Shown here: piece after piece, positions 59,190 through 64,000 of the stretch
How the letters are laid out: each line of letters starts with the position of its first letter
How positions within the stretch are numbered: position 1 is the stretch's first letter
Origin: Actinotalea caeni
GTDB lineage: Bacteria; Actinomycetota; Actinomycetes; Actinomycetales; Beutenbergiaceae
Length of the DNA: 64,000 nucleotides
NCBI RefSeq assembly: GCF_009733795.1
Contig: NZ_WNXX01000001.1
Location: 248,001-312,000, forward strand
Reading direction: 5' to 3'
Notes under the pieces: generated by a model
The model's database searches: none
Told to the model about the DNA's origin: nothing
The model's input: the letters and a program-made list of their open reading frames with translations, nothing else
Made by a program: the position numbers and the translations under genes

Positions 59190-59837
59190 TCAGGTGTCCG
59201 GGTCGTCGAGCCAGGCGATGACGGCGAGCACGCGCCGGTGGTCGTCGGGCGACGGCGGCAGGTCGAGCTTGTCGAGGATCGACGACACGTGCTTCTCGAC
59301 CGATTTCGGCGTGATGAACAGCATCCGCGCGATCGCGGTGTTGGTGCGGCCCTGGGCCATGAGCGAGAGCACCTCGCGCTCGCGCTCGGTCAGCCGCTGC
59401 AGCGGCCGGGCGCGGCGGCCGGCGAACAGCTGCGCGACCACGGTCGGGTCGAGCACGGTGCCGCCCTCGACGAGCCGGCGCAGCGCGTCGGTGAGCTCCT
59501 CGAGCGCCGCGACCCGGTCCTTGAGCAGGTAGCCGACCCCGGCGCCGGTCGCCAGCAGGTCGGCCGCGTAGGACTGCTCGACGTACTGCGAGAGCACGAG
59601 CACCGCCGTCCCGGGCACCTCGGACCGGATCCGCACCGCGGCGCGGAGCCCCTCGTCGGTGAACGACGGCGGCATCCGCACGTCGAGCACCGCGACGTCG
59701 GGGTGGTGCTCGACCACGGCGGCGACCGCGGCGTCGCCGTCGTCGACGGCGGCGACGACCTCGCAGCCCGCCTCGTCGAGCAGGCGGACGAGACCCTCCC
59801 GCAGCAGCAGGGAGTCCTCGGCGAGCACGGCACGCAT
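59190..59837 (-). CDS. LuxR/NarL-type response regulator
   Basis: A 215-residue regulator. The receiver domain has an acidic patch (LAEDSLLLREGL), phospho-acceptor Asp 52 in VLDVRMPPSFTDEG and a Lys in YLLKDRV. The C-terminal LuxR HTH reads LTEREREVLSLMAQG and FITPKSVEKHVSSIL. It is the partner of the histidine kinase 17 nt upstream. Confidence 0.93.
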   Translation of the reverse strand: MRAVLAEDSLLLREGLVRLLDEAGCEVVAAVDDGDAAVAAVVEHHPDVAVLDVRMPPSFTDEGLRAAVRIRSEVPGTAVLVLSQYVEQSYAADLLATGAGVGYLLKDRVAALEELTDALRRLVEGGTVLDPTVVAQLFAGRRARPLQRLTEREREVLSLMAQGRTNTAIARMLFITPKSVEKHVSSILDKLDLPPSPDDHRRVLAVIAWLDDPDT

Positions 59838-59854
59838 CGAGACCCGAGCCTAGG

Positions 59855-61135
59855 TCACGGGGCGGGGATCGTCGCGAGCACCGTGGTGCCGCCGTCCTCG
59901 GGGCTGACGACCTCCAGCCGCCCGTCGACCCCGCCCAGCCGGTCGGCGAGCCCGGCGAGCCCGTGCCCCTTGGCGGGGTGCGCGCCGCCGCGCCCGTCGT
60001 CGGTCACGCGCACGCGCAGCGTGCCCGCGGCGGTCTCGTCGACCTGCACCTGGACGATCGTGGCGTCGCTGTGCTTGGCGGCGTTGGCGAGCGCCTCGGA
60101 CACGACGAAGTAGGCGGCGGTCTGCTGCTGGAACCCGTGCCGGTGGTCCTCGGGCAGCCTGACCTCGACCTGCACCCGCAGCGGGCTCTGGCCCGCCAGC
60201 GAGGTGATCGCGGCCGCCAGCCCCCGGTCGGCCAGCACCGGCGGCGCGATCCCGCGCGACATCGTGCGCAGCTCGCCGAGGCCGGCCTGCACCTGCTCGA
60301 GGGCCGACGCGAGCGGCTCGCGCGCGGCCTCGGGGTCGCCGGCGTCGAGTCGCCGCAGCGCCGCCTGGACGTCCATCGTGGTCCGCACGAGCCGCTGCTG
60401 CGGGCCGTCGTGCAGGTCCCGCTCGATCCGACGCAGCGCCTGCGACTCTGCGTCGACGACGGCCGCCCGGCTGGCGGTGAGGTCGTCGATCCGGGCGCGC
60501 AGCCGCGCGGGGCGGCTGGCGAGCAGCGCGAACCGCTCCAGCCCGACGTGCGCCATCACCAACGCCCGCACGACCCACGGCGCGGTGAGCAGCAGCAGAG
60601 CGCCGGCAGCGAGCTGGACGAGCCACTCCGGCACGAGCCCGTCGAGGCCCAGCAGCCAGGCGAGCCCGCGGGAGTCCTCGTCGACGGGGAGGAACCGGCC
60701 CCAGAACCAGTAGAGCAGACCGGCCGCGCCCGCGACCCACCACGTGACCGTGACCACGAAGGTGGTGATCGAGAGCGGGAAGTCGAGCAGCGCGCGGAAG
60801 ACGTCCATCCAGCTCTGCCCGTGCCGCATCCGCGCGAGCGATCGGCGCCACACGGTGCGCCGCTCCGGCCGCGGCGGGCGCGTGCCCTGCTCGAGCCGGT
60901 GCCCGTGCGCCCGCAGCCTGTCCCGGGTCAGCTCGCCGATGCCGTTGACCGCGGTGAGCAGGCCGCCGAGGACGACGACACCGATCCCCAGCACCAGCAG
61001 CGGCACCCCGAGCGAGGGCACGAGCACCATCAGCACGAAACCGGCGATCGCCAGCGGCAGCTGCGCGAGCAGGAACCCGGTGTCGTGCGCCGCGCGCGCG
61101 TACCGACCGGGACGGGGCGCGGTGGGGGCTGCCAT
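59855..61135 (-). CDS. Sensor histidine kinase, HisKA_3 type
   Basis: A 426-residue kinase. The N-terminal half has about four membrane helices (LPLAIAGFVLMVLVPSLG and three more) resembling the actinobacterial 'putative sensor' domain. The phospho-acceptor is His 242 in ERDLHDGPQQRLV. The ATPase region has the N-box in SEALANAAKHSDAT and DDGRGGAHPAKGHGLAGL. ATG at 61135 overlaps the acyltransferase stop. It pairs with the LuxR regulator; the signal is unknown. Confidence 0.93.
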   Translation of the reverse strand: MAAPTAPRPGRYARAAHDTGFLLAQLPLAIAGFVLMVLVPSLGVPLLVLGIGVVVLGGLLTAVNGIGELTRDRLRAHGHRLEQGTRPPRPERRTVWRRSLARMRHGQSWMDVFRALLDFPLSITTFVVTVTWWVAGAAGLLYWFWGRFLPVDEDSRGLAWLLGLDGLVPEWLVQLAAGALLLLTAPWVVRALVMAHVGLERFALLASRPARLRARIDDLTASRAAVVDAESQALRRIERDLHDGPQQRLVRTTMDVQAALRRLDAGDPEAAREPLASALEQVQAGLGELRTMSRGIAPPVLADRGLAAAITSLAGQSPLRVQVEVRLPEDHRHGFQQQTAAYFVVSEALANAAKHSDATIVQVQVDETAAGTLRVRVTDDGRGGAHPAKGHGLAGLADRLGGVDGRLEVVSPEDGGTTVLATIPAP

Positions 61136-62445
61136 CACGCCACCATGCCCGTTCGACGGCCCGGTGCGCCAGCCGGGTGCGCGCCGAGCAGCAGCGCTCC
61201 CGCGACCAGCGCCCAGGTCGCCACGAGCGGTCCGTGCAGGGCCGGCAGCCGCGCCGGGTCGAACCCCGAGACGGTCAGCGCCAGCACGCCGAGCACGACC
61301 AGCGCGGCACCACCGACCAGCCGGCGGCCCGTCACACCGGCGCCGCGCAGCGCGAACCGGCGCGTCGCGGCGACGCTCAGGGCCAGCACGGCACCCGAGC
61401 CGAGCAGCCACACCGGCACCATCAGCCACCAGCCGGCGCTGCCCACCGGGTGCCCCTCGACACCGAGCGCCACCATCCCGGTCGCGACCACCACCGCGGC
61501 GGGCGTGTGCCACAGGTACACCGCCATCGTGTGCGGCACCCAGCGGTCGACGGCGGCCGCGACCACGGGACGCTCGACCAGCCGGGTCAGCGGTCCCCGC
61601 AGGGCGTGCAGCAGCCCGACCTGCCCGACGGCGAGCGCGAGCAGCGCGGCCGAGGGCGGGTTCATGTTCGACACGGTCGTGCCCGGCAGCCCGATCATCG
61701 CGGCCGGGTAGGGGCCGAGCACGACGAGCAGCCCGAGGGCCGCGACGCCGGCGAGACCCACGAGCGCCGCAAACCGGCCGTGCAGCCGACCGAGCCTGCC
61801 GCGGGCCGCGTGCATGCCGAGAGCGTGCACGGCCGCCCAGACGAGCACGGCGTTGACGTAGCCGGCCTCCTCCCAGCCGAGCCCGAACCGCAGCACGTCG
61901 ACGCCGACCGCCGCGGCCGCGAGGACGCCGATCTCGACGCCGCGGCACCGGTCGACCACCCGCAGCAGCACAGGCGTGAGCACGGTGAGGAGCACGAGCA
62001 CGACGAGGAACCACAGCAGCCCGCCGATCATGCGGCCGCCGACGCTCACCAGCTCGGGGTCGAGCCCGGCGGCCAGCAGCACCGGGGGCAGCGGCAGCCA
62101 GACGGCGGCCAGCACGACGAGACCGCCGACGAGCCGCACGAGCCGGCGCGACACCCACGCGCCGTCGGGCACCGCTCGGCCGCGCAGGCTGAGCACGGTC
62201 GCGGCGCCGGAGGTGAAGAACACCAGCGGCATCACCTGCGTGACCCAGGTGGCGGGCCACAGGTGGGCGAGCACGTCGGCGCGCTCGGGCACGACGGCCG
62301 CGCCGTCGAGCACGAGCATCGGCAGCAACCAGTGCTGGGCGACGACGAGCACCATCGCAGCGAGCCGGACGAGGTCGAGGAACCGGTCGCGCGCGCCGGC
62401 GGATGGTGGCGTCACGGCGGGACGAGCGGGAGCAGCCGTGGTCAT
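61135..62445 (-). CDS. Acyltransferase 3 family membrane protein
   Basis: A 436-residue protein with about ten membrane helices. The N-terminus, RFLDLVRLAAMVLVVAQHWL, holds the Arg/His motif of acyltransferase-3 (OafA/NodX-like) enzymes, and WLWHTPAAV-like segments recur (VYLWHTPAAVVVA). They add acyl groups to surface glycans or lipids. It leads the kinase-regulator operon, with one shared base (TGATG) with the kinase gene. Confidence 0.87.
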   Translation of the reverse strand: MTTAAPARPAVTPPSAGARDRFLDLVRLAAMVLVVAQHWLLPMLVLDGAAVVPERADVLAHLWPATWVTQVMPLVFFTSGAATVLSLRGRAVPDGAWVSRRLVRLVGGLVVLAAVWLPLPPVLLAAGLDPELVSVGGRMIGGLLWFLVVLVLLTVLTPVLLRVVDRCRGVEIGVLAAAAVGVDVLRFGLGWEEAGYVNAVLVWAAVHALGMHAARGRLGRLHGRFAALVGLAGVAALGLLVVLGPYPAAMIGLPGTTVSNMNPPSAALLALAVGQVGLLHALRGPLTRLVERPVVAAAVDRWVPHTMAVYLWHTPAAVVVATGMVALGVEGHPVGSAGWWLMVPVWLLGSGAVLALSVAATRRFALRGAGVTGRRLVGGAALVVLGVLALTVSGFDPARLPALHGPLVATWALVAGALLLGAHPAGAPGRRTGMVA

Positions 62446-62544
62446 GCGACCAGCCTCGCGACCGCGACGGGCCGCTCCCAGGGTGCCCGCCGGTCGAGGC
62501 GGGGTGGGGCGCTCCCTACCCCGCGGCGGCGGCGGACCCCCGGC

Positions 62545-64000
62545 TCAGGCGCGCAGCGTCGCCCCGAACCGCTCCCCCGCGGCCCGCACGACGGCGTCCC
62601 GCACCGCGGCGGTCTCCTCGCCGGTGAGCGTGCGGTCGCCGCGCAGCCGAAGCGCGAACGCGAGCGACTTCGTTCCCTCCGGGAGGTTGGCACCGGTGTA
62701 GACGTCGAAGAGGCGGACCTCCTCGGCGACCTCGCCCGCGGCGGCGGTCACGACGTCGAGCACCTCGCCGGCCGGCACGTCGGCAGGCACCACGAGCGCG
62801 ATGTCCTCCTTCGCGAGCGGGAAGGTCGACAGCCCGCGCACCTGGCGCGGCCGGTCCGGCGCGGCGTCGAGCAGCAGGCCGAGGTCGATCTCGAGCGCGA
62901 CCGCGCGCGGCGGCAGCCCGAGCTCGGCGACCACGCGCGGGGCGAGCTCGCCCGCGTGCCCGACGAGGGCGCCGTCGGCGGTCGTCACGCGCGCGCACCG
63001 CCCGGGGTGCCACGGGGCGTGGTCGGGGTCGTTGGCGACGTGCACGGCCGCACCGAGCTCGCGGGCGACGTCGCGGACGAGCGCGACCGCGTCGGCGGCG
63101 TCGTAGGCACGGGCCTCGGTCCCCGGACCGGCGGGTACCGCCTCGCCGACGAGCACCGCGGCGAGACGCAGCGGCTGCGGCGGCACGGCGGCCCGCACGG
63201 CCTCGAGGTCGGCGGGCTCCGGGAGCCGGCCGGGAGGCGGCAGCGGCGAGGACGACAGCGGCCCGGTGGGCCGGGTGACCGAGCCGATCTCGTAGATCGC
63301 GAGGTCGGTGCTGCCCCGGCCGACGTTGCGGACCGCGGCCTCGAGCAGCGTGTCGAGCAGCGAGGTCCGCATGAGCGGCGCGTCCTGCGCGAGCGGGTTG
63401 CGCAGCCGCACCGCCCGGCGGCGGGGGTCGTCGGCCGGCAGCCCGAGGGCGTCGTGCCGCGACGCGCCGACGAACGGGTAGGTGAGCACCTGCACGAGAC
63501 CGGCGTCGGCGAGCAGGTCCGCGACGCGACGACGCCGGCGTTGCCGCAGCGTCAGCCCCGTGCCGGCGGGGGCCTGCGGGAGCACCGAGGGCACCTGGTC
63601 GTAGCCGCGCAGCCGCACGACCTCCTCGACGAGGTCGGTGGGCTCCACGAGGTCGGGGCGCCAGGACGGCGGCGTCACCAGGACCCGCGAGACGCGCGCG
63701 GCGTGACGACCGCTCGGGGCGTCGTCGGTCGGCACGTCGGAGACCTCGGCGCCCACGCTGCGCAGGGTCTCCACGACCTGCTCGTCGGTGTAGTCGACGC
63801 CGACGAGCCGGCTCGCGAGCTGGGTGTCGAGCTCGATCGGCGCGGGCGGGGTGGTCCGGTCGACGTCGGTGACGGCCTCGTCGTCGGCGACCCCGCCGCC
63901 GAGCTCGACGAGCAGCTCGACGGCGCGCTGCGCGGCCGCGGCCTGCAGCCGCGGGTCGACGCCGCGCTCGAACCGCTTGGACGCCTCGCTCGGCAGCCGG
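62545..64000 (-). CDS. pheT: Phenylalanyl-tRNA synthetase beta subunit, N-terminus cut by window edge
   Basis: The last 485 residues or so of PheT. They include SEASKRFERGVDP near the window edge, the B5 domain (PIELDTQLASRLVG), the catalytic-like core (VTPPSWRPDLVEPTDLVEEV, LTYPFVGASRHDALG) and the C-terminal anticodon-binding domain (LSTFPLAKEDIALVV). The stop is at 62545. The N-terminal tRNA-binding and editing parts and pheS lie beyond the edge. Confidence 0.95.
   Translation of the reverse strand, partial: RLPSEASKRFERGVDPRLQAAAAQRAVELLVELGGGVADDEAVTDVDRTTPPAPIELDTQLASRLVGVDYTDEQVVETLRSVGAEVSDVPTDDAPSGRHAARVSRVLVTPPSWRPDLVEPTDLVEEVVRLRGYDQVPSVLPQAPAGTGLTLRQRRRRRVADLLADAGLVQVLTYPFVGASRHDALGLPADDPRRRAVRLRNPLAQDAPLMRTSLLDTLLEAAVRNVGRGSTDLAIYEIGSVTRPTGPLSSSPLPPPGRLPEPADLEAVRAAVPPQPLRLAAVLVGEAVPAGPGTEARAYDAADAVALVRDVARELGAAVHVANDPDHAPWHPGRCARVTTADGALVGHAGELAPRVVAELGLPPRAVALEIDLGLLLDAAPDRPRQVRGLSTFPLAKEDIALVVPADVPAGEVLDVVTAAAGEVAEEVRLFDVYTGANLPEGTKSLAFALRLRGDRTLTGEETAAVRDAVVRAAGERFGATLRA

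Overview
The window is chromosomal DNA from a very GC-rich actinobacterium, most likely of the order Micrococcales and possibly close to Cellulomonadaceae. The evidence is the GC-saturated third codon positions, the actinobacterial SUF cluster, divergent glgC/glgA, the SteA/SteB pair next to recN, and the gene order pheT ... argCJBDFR-H ... tyrS ... tlyA-nadK-recN-steA-steB ... pyrG, which is shared in outline with mycobacteria. This placement is inference; the 16S rRNA was not searched.

Layout. 1-13.6 kb holds mixed-strand housekeeping genes: an NfeD fragment, an ABC ATPase, glycogen/maltose-1-phosphate synthesis (glgA-type, glgC), serB, a TetR regulator coupled to gap, a SixA-like phosphatase, fabG-fabI, a coupled trio ending in SURF1, an ABC-F ATPase, a zinc metallopeptidase and a DUF4282 protein. 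13.6-20.4 kb is a complete SUF iron-sulfur operon (sufR-B-D-Rieske-C-S-U-T) behind an 11-bp inverted-repeat operator, divergent from ctaA. 21.4-35.6 kb is a tightly coupled minus-strand series: Nudix, pyrG, a GT4 glycosyltransferase, MurJ-like flippase, MraY/WecA-like protein, SteB, SteA, RecN, NAD kinase, TlyA, a 58-residue protein, a HAD phosphatase and an RG-rich/TPR protein. 35.7-41.4 kb is one rRNA operon (16S-23S-5S, minus strand) with a terminator, two promoters and two processing stems. 41.4-42.4 kb has no supportable gene. 42.4-52.3 kb holds tyrS, a DNA glycosylase, a P-loop kinase and the arginine genes argC-J-B-D-F-R-H, chained by 4-nt overlaps except for an 11-nt gap between argC and argJ, under an ARG box. 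52.3-64 kb is an accessory stretch: CIRCE-controlled hsp20, Lrp, a PLP enzyme, def, gluconokinase, quinone oxidoreductase, flavodoxin, a broken maleylpyruvate-isomerase-family gene and an acyltransferase-sensor kinase-response regulator operon. It ends in pheT, cut by the window edge.

Two themes stand out. First, many monocistronic or first genes carry a -10 hexamer (TANNNT) only 6-8 nt before the start codon and no Shine-Dalgarno sequence, the signature of leaderless mRNAs; several divergent pairs share intergenic gaps of only 40-90 nt. Second, the steA-steB-(MraY/WecA-like)-murJ-GT4 block looks like a division-linked envelope-glycan module: a polyprenyl-phosphate sugar transferase homologue, a cytosolic glycosyltransferase and a lipid-linked precursor flippase lie beside the septal-ring proteins SteA and SteB. 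It is the best candidate here for a poorly described system.
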